In this document: positions 1-8,576 of the stretch, one piece after another
Numbering within the stretch: the first letter of the stretch is position 1
How the letters are laid out: every line of letters begins with the position of its first letter
Source: Nevskia sp.
GTDB taxonomy: Bacteria; Pseudomonadota; Gammaproteobacteria; Nevskiales; Nevskiaceae
Assembly (NCBI RefSeq): GCF_021732705.1
Contig: NZ_JAKFUM010000010.1
Coordinates: 310,001 to 374,000, forward strand
Length of the DNA: 64,000 nt
Direction: 5' to 3'
Translations under genes and position numbers: made by a program
The notes under the pieces: generated by a model
The model's input: only the letters and a program-made list of their open reading frames with translations
Databases searched by the model: none
What the model was told of the DNA's origin: nothing

Positions 1-789
1 GCGCGGGTTCTGCGTCAGCGACACCGGCACGCCGATGCGCTCGCTGATCTCGCTGGCGATCGGCGACACCGGCCCCTTCTGGTGGGCCGGTGTCGGCGCC
101 GGTGGCGGCGGACGCGACCCGGCGGCGACCAGCGCTTCGGTCTGGCGCACGGTCAGACCGCGTTCCACCACCTGCGTCGCCAGTTCCGCCTGCCGGCTCG
201 GCGTTGCGCCGAGCAGCACCTTGGCGTGGCCGAGCGACAGCAGGCCGTTGCGGACCAGCGCCTGCACGCCGGGATCGAGGTCGATCAGGCGCAGCAGGTT
301 CGACACCGCCGCCCGCGACTTGCCGACCGCTTCCGCCGCGGTCTCATGGGTCAGGCCGCATTCGTCGATCAGCCGGCGCAGCGCTTCGGCTTCTTCCAGC
401 GGATTCAGATCGGCACGCTGGATGTTCTCGACCAGCGCCACGGCCATCGCCGTGCGGTCTTCCATCTTGCGGACGACGGCGGGTATGACGGCGAGGCCGG
501 CGAGTTTCGACGCGCGCCAGCGGCGCTCGCCGGCCACGATCTCGTGCTTCCCGTTCGGCAGTTCGCGAACGATGATCGGCTGCACCACGCCCTGCGCCTT
601 GATCGACTCGGCCAGCGCGTCGAGCGCGGCGGAATCGAACTGGCGACGCGGCTGATGCTGGCCGGCGACGAGGCTGTCGAGCGGCAGTTCGCGCAGCTCG
701 TCGCCCGCGGTTTCCACGCCCTGCGCGGCGGAGCTGCTGCCCATCAGGGCATCGAGGCCGCGGCCGAGGCCGCGCTTCTTGACGATCAT
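1..789 (-). CDS. parB: ParB chromosome-partitioning protein, C-terminus cut by window edge
   Basis: DNA-binding CTPase that loads at parS sites near the origin and works with ParA in chromosome segregation. I translated it by hand from the ATG at 789; 263 codons are visible and the frame is still open at base 1. Seen: a short basic N-terminus (MIVKKRGLGRGLDALMG), the CTP-binding box GERRWRA at residues 87-93, ENIQRADLNP at 121-130, and a helix-turn-helix region around 145-175. The dimerisation domain lies outside the window. It follows parA by 46 bases on the same strand, the usual rsmG-parA-parB order. I found no parS sequence in the window. Confidence 0.96.
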   Translation of the reverse strand, partial: MIVKKRGLGRGLDALMGSSSAAQGVETAGDELRELPLDSLVAGQHQPRRQFDSAALDALAESIKAQGVVQPIIVRELPNGKHEIVAGERRWRASKLAGLAVIPAVVRKMEDRTAMAVALVENIQRADLNPLEEAEALRRLIDECGLTHETAAEAVGKSRAAVSNLLRLIDLDPGVQALVRNGLLSLGHAKVLLGATPSRQAELATQVVERGLTVRQTEALVAAGSRPPPPAPTPAHQKGPVSPIASEISERIGVPVSLTQNPR

Positions 790-835
790 CGCTGTTCGGT
801 TCCCGTTCCGGACTTCTTGTTGGAGGGCGCGTGCA

Positions 836-1624
836 TCACGCGCCGAGCCGCAACTGGCCGCCATCGTGGCGGCGCAGCACTTCGCCGGCCAGCGCGAGAT
901 AGGCTTTCGCGCCGGCCGACGTCGGATCGTAGGCCATCACCGGCAGGCCGTGGCTCGGCGCCTCGGCCAGCCGCACGTTGCGCGGCACGATCGTGCGATA
1001 GACCTTGTCGCCGAAATGCTCGACCAGCTGGCCGGAAACATCGTTCGACAGGTTGTTGCGCGGATCGAACATCGTCCGCAGCAGGCCTTCGATCTCCAGC
1101 CGCGGATTGATCACGCGCTTGATCTTCTTGATCGTGTCGACCAGCGCCGTCAGGCCTTCGAGCGCGTAATACTCGCACTGCATCGGGATCAGCACGCCAT
1201 CGGACGCGACGAAGGCGTTGACGGTGAGCTTGGACAGGGCCGGCGGGCAGTCGATCAGGATGTAGTCGTACTCCGCCGCCACCACTTCCAGCGCCAGCTT
1301 CAGCGCGAAGTCACCGGCGGCGACCTCGCGCAGCTTGATCTCGGCCTCGGTCATGTCGGCGTTCGCCGGCAGCACCGAGAAGCCCAAGCCTTCCGGCGAC
1401 ACGATCGCCGCCGCCGGCGCCACCTGCTCCAGCAGCACGTCGCGAGCGCTGTGCACGAGCTGGTACTTGTTGACGCCGCAGCCCATCGTGGCATTGCCCT
1501 GGGCATCGAGATCGACCAGAAGCACCCGGCGCTTGGTCGCTGCCAGCGAGGCCGCGAGGTTGATCGTCGTGGTGGTCTTGCCGACGCCGCCTTTCTGGTT
1601 GGCGATGGCGATGATGCGGGTCAT
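836..1624 (-). CDS. parA: ParA chromosome-partitioning ATPase
   Basis: Walker-type ATPase that drives segregation of the ParB-bound origin region. The 262-residue length is typical of chromosomal ParA (Soj). Seen: deviant Walker A KGGVGKTT at residues 11-18, the switch LLVDLDAQGNAT, and the Walker B-like ILIDCPPAL. The reading frame stays open upstream to 1879, but the ATG at 1624 places MTRIIAIANQKGG at the N-terminus, where the family starts, so I reject the longer form. The upstream extension would translate the hairpin repeat at 1662-1720. It is probably co-transcribed with rsmG upstream and parB downstream. Confidence 0.96.
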   Translation of the reverse strand: MTRIIAIANQKGGVGKTTTTINLAASLAATKRRVLLVDLDAQGNATMGCGVNKYQLVHSARDVLLEQVAPAAAIVSPEGLGFSVLPANADMTEAEIKLREVAAGDFALKLALEVVAAEYDYILIDCPPALSKLTVNAFVASDGVLIPMQCEYYALEGLTALVDTIKKIKRVINPRLEIEGLLRTMFDPRNNLSNDVSGQLVEHFGDKVYRTIVPRNVRLAEAPSHGLPVMAYDPTSAGAKAYLALAGEVLRRHDGGQLRLGA

Positions 1625-1661
1625 GGGCGTGGAGTCTGGCGAGCTGCGATGGCGCGAGTTT

Positions 1662-1720
1662 ACGGAAGTGCCTCGAATGGCACTTCCGTGCGCCATTCCA
1701 GCGGGCGGCAGCCCCGGGGA
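1662..1720 (-). repeat. 59-bp structured repeat, copy 1 (rsmG-parA gap)
   Basis: A perfect 11-bp inverted repeat (1662-1672 with 1679-1689, 6-base loop), a 7-base spacer, and a G+C-rich 24-base segment at 1697-1720. The same 59-base layout occurs at 56137-56195 inside murD. By hand count 49 of 59 bases match, and all 24 bases of the rich segment are identical. It lies between the rsmG stop (1752) and the parA start (1624), so it would be in the parA leader of an rsmG-parA transcript. Whether it acts in regulation is unknown. Confidence 0.8.
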
Positions 1721-1751
1721 GGCTTTTGGCGAATCATGCGACGACAAAAGC

Positions 1752-2417
1752 TTACGCGGCGCGCGCGCCGGGCGCGTAGCCGATGACCAGCAGCTGGCGC
1801 ATCTCGTCGAGCCCCGGCACCAGCAGCCGATGGGTCGACTGCACCAACCAGCGCGCCGGCAACCCGGCCCGCTCGGCATCGTCGACGTGCGCCTTCATCG
1901 CCAGCCAGCGCGTGTCGGCATCGCCCAGATGCTCGGTCACGGTGGTGAAATCGTGCAGGCTGGCGAACGCGCGGCTGATGATCAGCGGATACGGCGCGGC
2001 CGGCGCGTGATCCTCGGCGCGGCCTTCGAAGACCTCGGCATTCTTCAGCGCCAGCGCCCGGATCGCGTGTCGCATGAAACGCGCCTTCTTGCCGGCGGAG
2101 TCGAGCGTGGTCACCTGCAGGTCCGGCCGGACGATCGCGAGGATCAGGCCCGGAATGCCGGCGCCGCTGCCGACATCCAGCATCCGCGTGCCCGGCGGCA
2201 CCGATGGCAGCGCCTGCAGCACCGACAGCGAATCGAAGACATGGCGAGTGACCATCTCGTCGACGAACTTGATGCCGCTGAGGTTGTAGGTCGCGTTCCA
2301 CTTCTCGAGCTCGCCGAGATAGCGCATCAGCGGCTCGGTCAGGTCGAGATCGAGGCCGAAGCGTTCGAGACCGGCGCGCAGGCGCTTCTCGCTGTGCGGA
2401 TGGGCGTGGTCGCTCAT
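1752..2417 (-). CDS. rsmG: RsmG, 16S rRNA m7G527 methyltransferase
   Basis: Transfers a methyl group from S-adenosylmethionine to N7 of G527 in 16S rRNA. The product is 221 residues, the usual size. Seen: the N-terminal helical part with LGELEKWNATYNLSG, the SAM-binding loop MLDVGSGAGIPGLILA, and PLIISRAFASLHDF in the second half. The frame continues upstream without a stop, but the ATG at 2417 gives the normal N-terminus. parA follows after a 127-base gap holding the hairpin repeat. A possible minus-strand -10 (TATACT) lies about 75 bases upstream without a convincing -35 box. Confidence 0.95.
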   Translation of the reverse strand: MSDHAHPHSEKRLRAGLERFGLDLDLTEPLMRYLGELEKWNATYNLSGIKFVDEMVTRHVFDSLSVLQALPSVPPGTRMLDVGSGAGIPGLILAIVRPDLQVTTLDSAGKKARFMRHAIRALALKNAEVFEGRAEDHAPAAPYPLIISRAFASLHDFTTVTEHLGDADTRWLAMKAHVDDAERAGLPARWLVQSTHRLLVPGLDEMRQLLVIGYAPGARAA

Positions 2418-2535
2418 GCGAGGCGAAATCCTGCGGTGGGGCGGCAAAAAGCGGCTGAAATCATGGCGAACCGAGCGAATCGAGCCGCGAAGTATAGGCC
2501 GGGCCGTCGGCGGCGCTGGCAGCAGCGGCGACAAA

Positions 2536-2552
2536 CCCCGGCATACGCCGGG
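2536..2552 (-). terminator. Possible terminator after the CoA-binding gene
   Basis: A hairpin with a 6-bp G+C stem (2537-2542 with 2547-2552, loop ATAC) lies 27 bases beyond the stop of the CoA-binding gene. On the minus strand it is followed by GTTTGT. The stem and T-run are short, so termination may be partial. Confidence 0.35.
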
Positions 2553-2578
2553 CCGGGACGACGCCGATCCTGCCGGAC

Positions 2579-3052
2579 TCAGCCGGGCGCACTCGTCGAC
2601 ACCGCGGCCGGCGGCGTGCCGCGCAGCCGATGCTCGACCATCAGGCAGCGGTCCTGCACGACGGCGATGCCGGCCTGCGCCAGCGTGCTGGCGATGCCGT
2701 CGTGGCGGATGCCGGACTGCAGCCAGACCGCGCGCGGCTTCGCGGCGAGCAGGTCGTCGAGATGCGCCGGCAGCGCCGACGGCAGCCGGAACACGCAGAC
2801 GATGTCGATCGGCCCCGGGACGTCGGCCACCCGCCGGAACACCGGGCGGCCGAGGATTTCGGTCGCGTCCGGGTAGTAGACCGGCACCGGGACGACGTCG
2901 AAGCCGGCGCTCGCCAGATAGTCCGCCACGAAGTACGCCGGCTGATCGGACTGCGCGGCGGTCTTGATGCCGAGCACGGCGATGCGGCGCGTGCCGGCCA
3001 GCAGCGTCGACAGCGCCGCCGGTGTTTCCAACAGGTTCTGCTGCCAGGCCAT
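2579..3052 (-). CDS. CoA-binding domain protein (YccU-like)
   Basis: A 157-residue single-domain protein with a Rossmann-like CoA_binding_2 fold. Seen: RRIAVLGIKT near the N-terminus (first strand and nucleotide loop), VPVPVYYPDATEILGRPVF, IDIVCVFR, and the family signature AVWLQSGIRHDGI followed by a conserved Cys-Leu-Met-Val-Glu-His. The biochemical role of these proteins is not well defined; binding of CoA or an acyl-CoA is inferred from the fold. It stands between the response regulator and rsmG, 63 bases after the regulator stop, with no clear functional link to either. Confidence 0.85.
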   Translation of the reverse strand: MAWQQNLLETPAALSTLLAGTRRIAVLGIKTAAQSDQPAYFVADYLASAGFDVVPVPVYYPDATEILGRPVFRRVADVPGPIDIVCVFRLPSALPAHLDDLLAAKPRAVWLQSGIRHDGIASTLAQAGIAVVQDRCLMVEHRLRGTPPAAVSTSAPG

Positions 3053-3115
3053 GCGGGGCTCGCGCGGGGAATGCCAGTCGCGAGTGTAGGTCTGGTGGGC
3101 GCCCGGCGGCGTCCG

Positions 3116-3883
3116 TCACCGCCCGTAGTTCGGCCCGTCCGACGGCAGGTATTCGTAACCGCCGCCATGGCCGCGCACGGTGCGGATCACGGTGGGATCG
3201 CCGGGCACCGGTTCGATCTTCCGGCGCAGGCGGGTGATGCGCAGGTCGATCGCGCGATCGAACACTTCGCCGGGATCGGTCCCGGACAGTTCCAGCAGCT
3301 TGTCGCGCGACAGGATCACGTTCGGGTGGTCGGCGAACGCGCACAGCAGCCCGAATTCGGCGCCGGTCACCGGCAGCAGTTCGCCGGACGGATCGACCAG
3401 CCGCCGACGCGAGCGATCCAGCCGCCATCGCCCGAACCAGGCCTCGCTGCCTTTCCCCGTCGGTTCCGCCATGGTCATTGGGACCGGGCGCAGTGCCGGC
3501 ACCGCGCTGTGATCGACCGGCGGGCGGCGGCGCAGCACGCTGCGCACGCGCGCCAGCAGTTCCCGCAGGTCGGCAGGCTTGGCGACGTAATCGTCGGCGC
3601 CAAGCTCCAGGCCGACCACGCGATCGGCCGAGGCGTCATTGCTGGTCAGCATGATCACCGGCACATCGGAGCTTGCGCGCAGCCAGCGCAGCACGCTCAG
3701 GCCATCCTCGCCCGGCATCACCAGATCGAGGATGACGCAGTCCGGCACGGTCGAAGTCCACAGTGTTCGCAGCGCCGCCCCGCCCTCGCAGGCCTGCACC
3801 TGCAGGCCGTGGCCGGCCAGATAGTCGACCACGACCTCGCGCAGCAGCGGGTCATCGTCAACGACAGCGATCCTTGCGCTCAT
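3116..3883 (-). CDS. OmpR-family response regulator
   Basis: Two-component transcription regulator of 255 residues. The N-terminal receiver has the acidic pair (AVVDDDP), the phosphorylatable Asp in CVILDLVMPGEDG, the Thr in VIMLTSNDA and the Lys in VAKPAD. A winged-helix output domain follows from about residue 150 and ends in IRTVRGHGGGYEYLP, the conserved wing. The longer open frame to 3997 is rejected because MSARIAVVDDDP at 3883 is the standard start. It lies 123 bases downstream of the hybrid kinase on the same strand and is probably its phosphorelay target. General resemblance is to TorR/ArcA-type regulators; I cannot name the stimulus. Confidence 0.92.
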   Translation of the reverse strand: MSARIAVVDDDPLLREVVVDYLAGHGLQVQACEGGAALRTLWTSTVPDCVILDLVMPGEDGLSVLRWLRASSDVPVIMLTSNDASADRVVGLELGADDYVAKPADLRELLARVRSVLRRRPPVDHSAVPALRPVPMTMAEPTGKGSEAWFGRWRLDRSRRRLVDPSGELLPVTGAEFGLLCAFADHPNVILSRDKLLELSGTDPGEVFDRAIDLRITRLRRKIEPVPGDPTVIRTVRGHGGGYEYLPSDGPNYGR

Positions 3884-4006
3884 GGTCGCTCCGGCACGGC
3901 GTCGGAACCGGCAGTTTCGGTAAACGGGCGGGCCGCAACCCGTGTCATGAACAAAACGTTCATGTTCGAGACTACCGGCACACGCCGACGATGCCAATGA
4001 CGGCGT

Positions 4007-7000
4007 TCATGGCCGCTCCACCTGCGGCCGGATGAACGCGCGCGCGGCCACGTCGGCACCGGCCAGTGGCGCGAGATCCGCAAGCCGTCCCGCTGCCAGC
4101 GCCTGCTCGACGGACGCCGCCTGCGCCGACAGGTTCAGCGCGCCAAGCGTCGCCGCCACGCCTTTCAGGGTGTGCGCCGTTCGCCGGGCGACATCGACTT
4201 CGCCGGCATCGAGCGCCTGCGCGATCTCCTGCGCCGCCGGCGCACTGTCGAGGTAGCGGCGCGCCAGCTTCAGCCACAGCGCCCGCAGGCCGCCGAGGCG
4301 CTCGATCGCCGCCGGCACGTCGAACGCCGCGACCGGCGCTTCGGGCACCGCTTCCGGCGGGCTGAACGCGCTGCGGCCGGCGGCCGGACGGGTCCAGCGC
4401 TCCAGCGCTTCGTGCAGCAGGCGCACATCGACCGGCTTGCCGATGTGGTCGTTCATCCCGGCCGCCAGACAGCGACCGCGATCTTCGGCCATGGCGTTGG
4501 CGGTCATCGCGATGATCGGGATCGCGGCCAGATCGCCGCCGTGCGCGCGCAGCAGGCGCGTGGCCTCGAAGCCGTCCATCACCGGCATCTGCAGGTCCAT
4601 CAGGATCGCGTCGAACGGTTCCGACAGCGCGCGATCGACCGCGATCCGGCCGTTGTTGGCGATGGTGACCTCGATGCCGGCCGCTTCGAGCAGTTCGCGC
4701 GCGACCTGCTGGTTGATGTCGTTGTCTTCCGCCACCAGCACGCGCAGCCCGGCGAGCCGCGGATTGCGCAGTTCCTCGCCGCCCGCATCGTGCGCGCGCT
4801 GCAGGCGGCTGCTGCCGAAGGCCTGCAGGATGGTGTCGAACAGCACCGAGGCATTGACCGGCTTGACCAGGAAGCCGTCGAGCCCGGCATCCCGCGCTTC
4901 GCGCTCGATCTCCTCGCGCCCGAACGCGGTGACCATGATGATCAGCGGCGGCTGCGGCGGCCCGAGCGCGCGGATGCCGCGCGCGGCCTCGATGCCGTTC
5001 ATTCGCGGCATCTGCCAGTCCATCAGCACCAGATCGAACGGCTCGACGCGTGCCGATTGCACGCGGGCGATGGCATCGGCCCCGTCGCTGGCCACGGTCA
5101 CGCGGAATCCGAACGCTTCGAGATGTCCGCGCAGGATGTCGGCAGCGGTGGCGTTGTCGTCGGTCACCAGCACCCGCAGGTTGCGCAGGCGATCCGGCAC
5201 GCTGCGCGATTCCATGCGCGACAGCGCGCCGAGCCGCACATCGAAGCTGAAGCGACTGCCGCGGCCGGGTTCGCTGTCGACCCGGATCTCGCCATCCATC
5301 ATCTCGACCAGCCGCCGACAGATCGCGAGGCCCAGACCGGTGCCGCCGAAGCGGCGGGTGGTCGACGAATCGGCCTGCGAGAAAGCCTGGAACAGCCGCT
5401 GCTGCTCGACCTCGCTCATGCCGATGCCGGTATCGATCACGGTGAACTGCAGCCGGGCGAAATCCGGCCCCCGCTTCTTGACGCCGACGCGCACGACGAT
5501 CTGCCCGGCATCGGTGAACTTGATCGCGTTGCCGGTCAGGTTCATCAGGATCTGGCCGAGGCGCAGCGGATCACCGACCAGCGCGTACGGCACGTCCGGG
5601 GCAACGTCGAACAGCAGTTCCAGTCCCTTTTCCGCGGCACGCACGCTGAGCATGCCGGACAGGTTGTCGAGCACGGCGTGCAGGTCGAACGCGGTCGCTT
5701 CGAGCGTCAGCTTGCCGGCCTCGATCTTCGAGACATCGAGGACGTCGTTGAGAATCTGCAGCAGCGACTGCGCCGAGCCATGGATCTTGTGCAGGTAGTC
5801 GCGCGCCTGCGCCAGATCGCGGGTGCGCGCACCCAGCTGCGACAGGCCCATGATCGCGTTCATCGGCGTGCGGATCTCGTGGCTCATGTTGGCGAGGAAT
5901 TCGCTCTTGGCGCGACTGGCCGACTGCGCCGCGTTCGAGGCCTCGGTCAGCGCGGCTTCGGCACGCAGGCGTTCGCGCTGGTCGGTCATCGTCGCGAAGA
6001 TCATCGGCTCGCCGCCGAGGTCGATCCGGGTCAGCGCGATCTCGCACGGCCGCGGTTCGCCATCGCGGGTCTGGTGCCACCAGTCGAAGCGGTTGTAGCC
6101 GTCGCGGAACGCGGCCCGGATCATCGCCTCGGCCTTCGGCATCGATGGCTGGCCGTCCGGCTGCACCGGCGGCGAGAAGCTCGGGAACTCGCGCGCGAAC
6201 TCCTGCTCGTCGTCGATCTTCAGCAGCTCGCGCAGGCTGGGATTGGCGTTGGTGAAGTTCAGCTGCGTGTCGATCAGCACGAAGCCGACGCGAACGTTGT
6301 CGAAGATCGCGCGCAGCCAGCGCTCAGCGGTTTCGAGCCGCGCCTCGGCTTCCTTGCGATCGGTGATCTCGACCGTGAAGCCGGTCCAGATGATGCTGCC
6401 GTCCGCTTCCCGACGCGGCACGGCCGAGGTCCGTGTCCACGCGATGCGATTGCCGCGCACCGGCTGGCGAATCTCGATGGTGTACGGCTCCAAGGTTTCC
6501 GCCGAGCGTTGGCGCGTGGCGTAGACGCGCTCGCGGTCGGCCTCGAAGTACGCGCTTTGTTCGCGCTCGCGCGGATGTTCGCCGTGCGCGATGTCGGCCT
6601 CGTCGTACAGCTCGCGCACGCCGCGACTGAGGAACGGATACGTCACCACGCCGTCCGGCGCCAGCCGCCGCTGGAAGATCGCGCCGGGAATGTTGTCGGT
6701 GACCTCGCGCACGAAGCGTTCGGCCGCCAGCGCCTGATCGCGCGCCGCGGTCAGCGCCAGCTCCAGTTCCTTGGCGTGGGTCACGTCCTGCCAGACGCCG
6801 GTGAACACGGTACTGCCGTCCTTCTGCCGACGCGGCGTGCCGATGGTGCGCAACCAGCGCAGCTCGCCGGTCTTCAGGTGACGGATGCGGAAATCGCAGC
6901 GCATGACTTGGCCGCTCTCGATCGCCGCGACCGGCGCCGCCAGAAACGCCGGCAGGTCCTCCGGCACGATCGCACGGGCCATCTGGGCGTTGATCGCGTC

Positions 7001-8494
7001 GGAGGTGTCGGACGGCTCGATGCCGGCCAGTTCGCGGATGCCATCGCTGACGAACGTGGTTTCGAACTGGCCGTCGCCGTGCGCGCGGAAGCGATAGACC
7101 ATGCCCGGCACGGCCTTGACGATCTCGCTCAGGCGGCGCTCGGTCGCTTCGAGCTTCTGCCGGGTCTCGACTTCGGCGCTGACATCGAGCGTGAAGCCGC
7201 TCCACGCGACCGAGCCATCGGCCTGCGGCACCGGCTTGGCGAAGGTGCGCAGCCAGGCCTCGCGCCCGCCGGCCACCTTCGAGCGGTACGTCACTTCGAT
7301 GTCGCGGTTTTCCTTGGCGCCCAGAATGAAGCCGCCGATCAGCCGGGCGCGATCGGCGCCGGTGACGAGACTGATCAGCGCCATCGGATTGCCCAGCACC
7401 TGTTCGCGCGTGGCACCGAACAGCTTTTCGCCCTGATCGGAAATCATCGTGTAGCAGCCGACTTCGTTCGGCGCCATGCGGTACTGGTAGACCACGCCAG
7501 GCAGCGAATCGGTGATCTCGCGCAGGCGCGCCTGGGCCGCCTCGCCTTCCTTCAACGCGGTGACGTCGACCGCGATGCCGTCCCAGACCAGCGTGCCGCC
7601 GTCCTCGATCCGCGGCGCGGCGATGGTCCGGATCCAGCGCCGGCTGCCATCGCTGTGGCGGATGCGGGAGATGTTCTCGCGGCCGGTCATTTCCTCGGCC
7701 GAGCCGACCAGATCGCGGATCACGCCGGCCCGGTCCTCGTCGTCGACGATCGCCAGAAAGCGGGTGAAATCCTCGGTCAGTGCCTGTCGACTGATGCCGA
7801 GCAGTTCCTCGGTGGCCTTGGATACATAGTTGACGCCGATGCTGCCGTCGGCGCGGCGCGCCAGCTGGAAGACGATGCCGGGCACGGTGTCGGTGATCGC
7901 GCGCAGTTGGCGCTCGGCGCGTTCCGCGCCTTCCCGCAGTTCGCGCTCGGCCGTCAGCAGGCGCTCGCGCTTCTCGATTTCCTCGGTGACATCGTTCCAC
8001 CAGCCGTTCCAGACATAGCCCTCGGCGGTCTGGCGCGGTGTGGCCGAGGTTCGCATCCAGCGCGGCTGGTCGGTGCCGGCGCGAACGACGCGGACATCGA
8101 CCGAGAACGGTTTCAGATCGACGGCGGCGCGTTGGTAGGCTTCGAACAGGATCGCGGAGTCGGCTGCGATCACGAGGCTCGCCGGCAGCATCGGATCCTC
8201 CAGGATCGCCTCCGGCGTCACCCCGAGCACCTCGCGACAGCGGGCACTGACGTAACGGTAGCGAATCCGGTTGTGGCGATCGCTGACGATCTGGAACACC
8301 GCACCCGGCAGCGATTCCGCCAGATCGGCCATGTTGCGCTGGTGCTCGGCGGCATCGGCCGCTGCCGGCCGCAGCCGACCCAGATCCGCAGGTGCCCGAA
8401 GCGCGATGTCGGACGCGACGTCGACCGGCGGCGGGGCAGTCGCATCGGCCGGCGGCGCGGCCGGCGGGTCGGCCAGCGGATCTGACTGGGTCAT
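4007..8494 (-). CDS. Soluble multi-PAS hybrid sensor histidine kinase with two receivers and HPt
   Basis: A 1,495-residue phosphorelay kinase. In order: a Pro/Ala-rich N-terminus; five similar PAS units at roughly 55-175, 190-315, 320-440, 450-575 and 590-720; a sixth, different PAS at 730-845; HisKA with SEFLANMSHEIRTPMN (His near 871); a HATPase domain with GTGLGLAI; receiver 1 (VLVTDDN, LVLMDWQMP); receiver 2 (VLVAEDN, AILMDLQMP); and a C-terminal HPt with ARRTAHTLKGVAATLGA. I see no hydrophobic segment long enough for a membrane span, so it is likely cytoplasmic and senses an internal or diffusible cue. The adjacent response regulator is the expected end of the His-Asp-His-Asp relay. The complementary strand is also open for about 1,437 codons, a high-G+C artefact. 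Confidence 0.95.
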   Translation of the reverse strand: MTQSDPLADPPAAPPADATAPPPVDVASDIALRAPADLGRLRPAAADAAEHQRNMADLAESLPGAVFQIVSDRHNRIRYRYVSARCREVLGVTPEAILEDPMLPASLVIAADSAILFEAYQRAAVDLKPFSVDVRVVRAGTDQPRWMRTSATPRQTAEGYVWNGWWNDVTEEIEKRERLLTAERELREGAERAERQLRAITDTVPGIVFQLARRADGSIGVNYVSKATEELLGISRQALTEDFTRFLAIVDDEDRAGVIRDLVGSAEEMTGRENISRIRHSDGSRRWIRTIAAPRIEDGGTLVWDGIAVDVTALKEGEAAQARLREITDSLPGVVYQYRMAPNEVGCYTMISDQGEKLFGATREQVLGNPMALISLVTGADRARLIGGFILGAKENRDIEVTYRSKVAGGREAWLRTFAKPVPQADGSVAWSGFTLDVSAEVETRQKLEATERRLSEIVKAVPGMVYRFRAHGDGQFETTFVSDGIRELAGIEPSDTSDAINAQMARAIVPEDLPAFLAAPVAAIESGQVMRCDFRIRHLKTGELRWLRTIGTPRRQKDGSTVFTGVWQDVTHAKELELALTAARDQALAAERFVREVTDNIPGAIFQRRLAPDGVVTYPFLSRGVRELYDEADIAHGEHPREREQSAYFEADRERVYATRQRSAETLEPYTIEIRQPVRGNRIAWTRTSAVPRREADGSIIWTGFTVEITDRKEAEARLETAERWLRAIFDNVRVGFVLIDTQLNFTNANPSLRELLKIDDEQEFAREFPSFSPPVQPDGQPSMPKAEAMIRAAFRDGYNRFDWWHQTRDGEPRPCEIALTRIDLGGEPMIFATMTDQRERLRAEAALTEASNAAQSASRAKSEFLANMSHEIRTPMNAIMGLSQLGARTRDLAQARDYLHKIHGSAQSLLQILNDVLDVSKIEAGKLTLEATAFDLHAVLDNLSGMLSVRAAEKGLELLFDVAPDVPYALVGDPLRLGQILMNLTGNAIKFTDAGQIVVRVGVKKRGPDFARLQFTVIDTGIGMSEVEQQRLFQAFSQADSSTTRRFGGTGLGLAICRRLVEMMDGEIRVDSEPGRGSRFSFDVRLGALSRMESRSVPDRLRNLRVLVTDDNATAADILRGHLEAFGFRVTVASDGADAIARVQSARVEPFDLVLMDWQMPRMNGIEAARGIRALGPPQPPLIIMVTAFGREEIEREARDAGLDGFLVKPVNASVLFDTILQAFGSSRLQRAHDAGGEELRNPRLAGLRVLVAEDNDINQQVARELLEAAGIEVTIANNGRIAVDRALSEPFDAILMDLQMPVMDGFEATRLLRAHGGDLAAIPIIAMTANAMAEDRGRCLAAGMNDHIGKPVDVRLLHEALERWTRPAAGRSAFSPPEAVPEAPVAAFDVPAAIERLGGLRALWLKLARRYLDSAPAAQEIAQALDAGEVDVARRTAHTLKGVAATLGALNLSAQAASVEQALAAGRLADLAPLAGADVAARAFIRPQVERP

Positions 8495-8576
8495 GCGGGC
8501 GCTCCGGAACAGTTGGCAGGATCGTTCAGCAACGGCGGCACTGGCAATGGCCGGCAGCCAGCAGCCGCCGGTCGAG

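Noticed and set aside
1-2600. Origin of replication or parS near parAB
   Set aside because: I saw no DnaA-box cluster and no parS-like palindrome; rsmG-parAB often lies near oriC, but the origin is not in this window.
4172-8485. A very long open frame on the plus strand opposite the hybrid kinase
   Set aside because: It mirrors the kinase codons in a high-G+C gene, is rich in Arg/His/Gln/Asp and shows no domain; the kinase frame shows six PAS units, HisKA, HATPase, two receivers and HPt.
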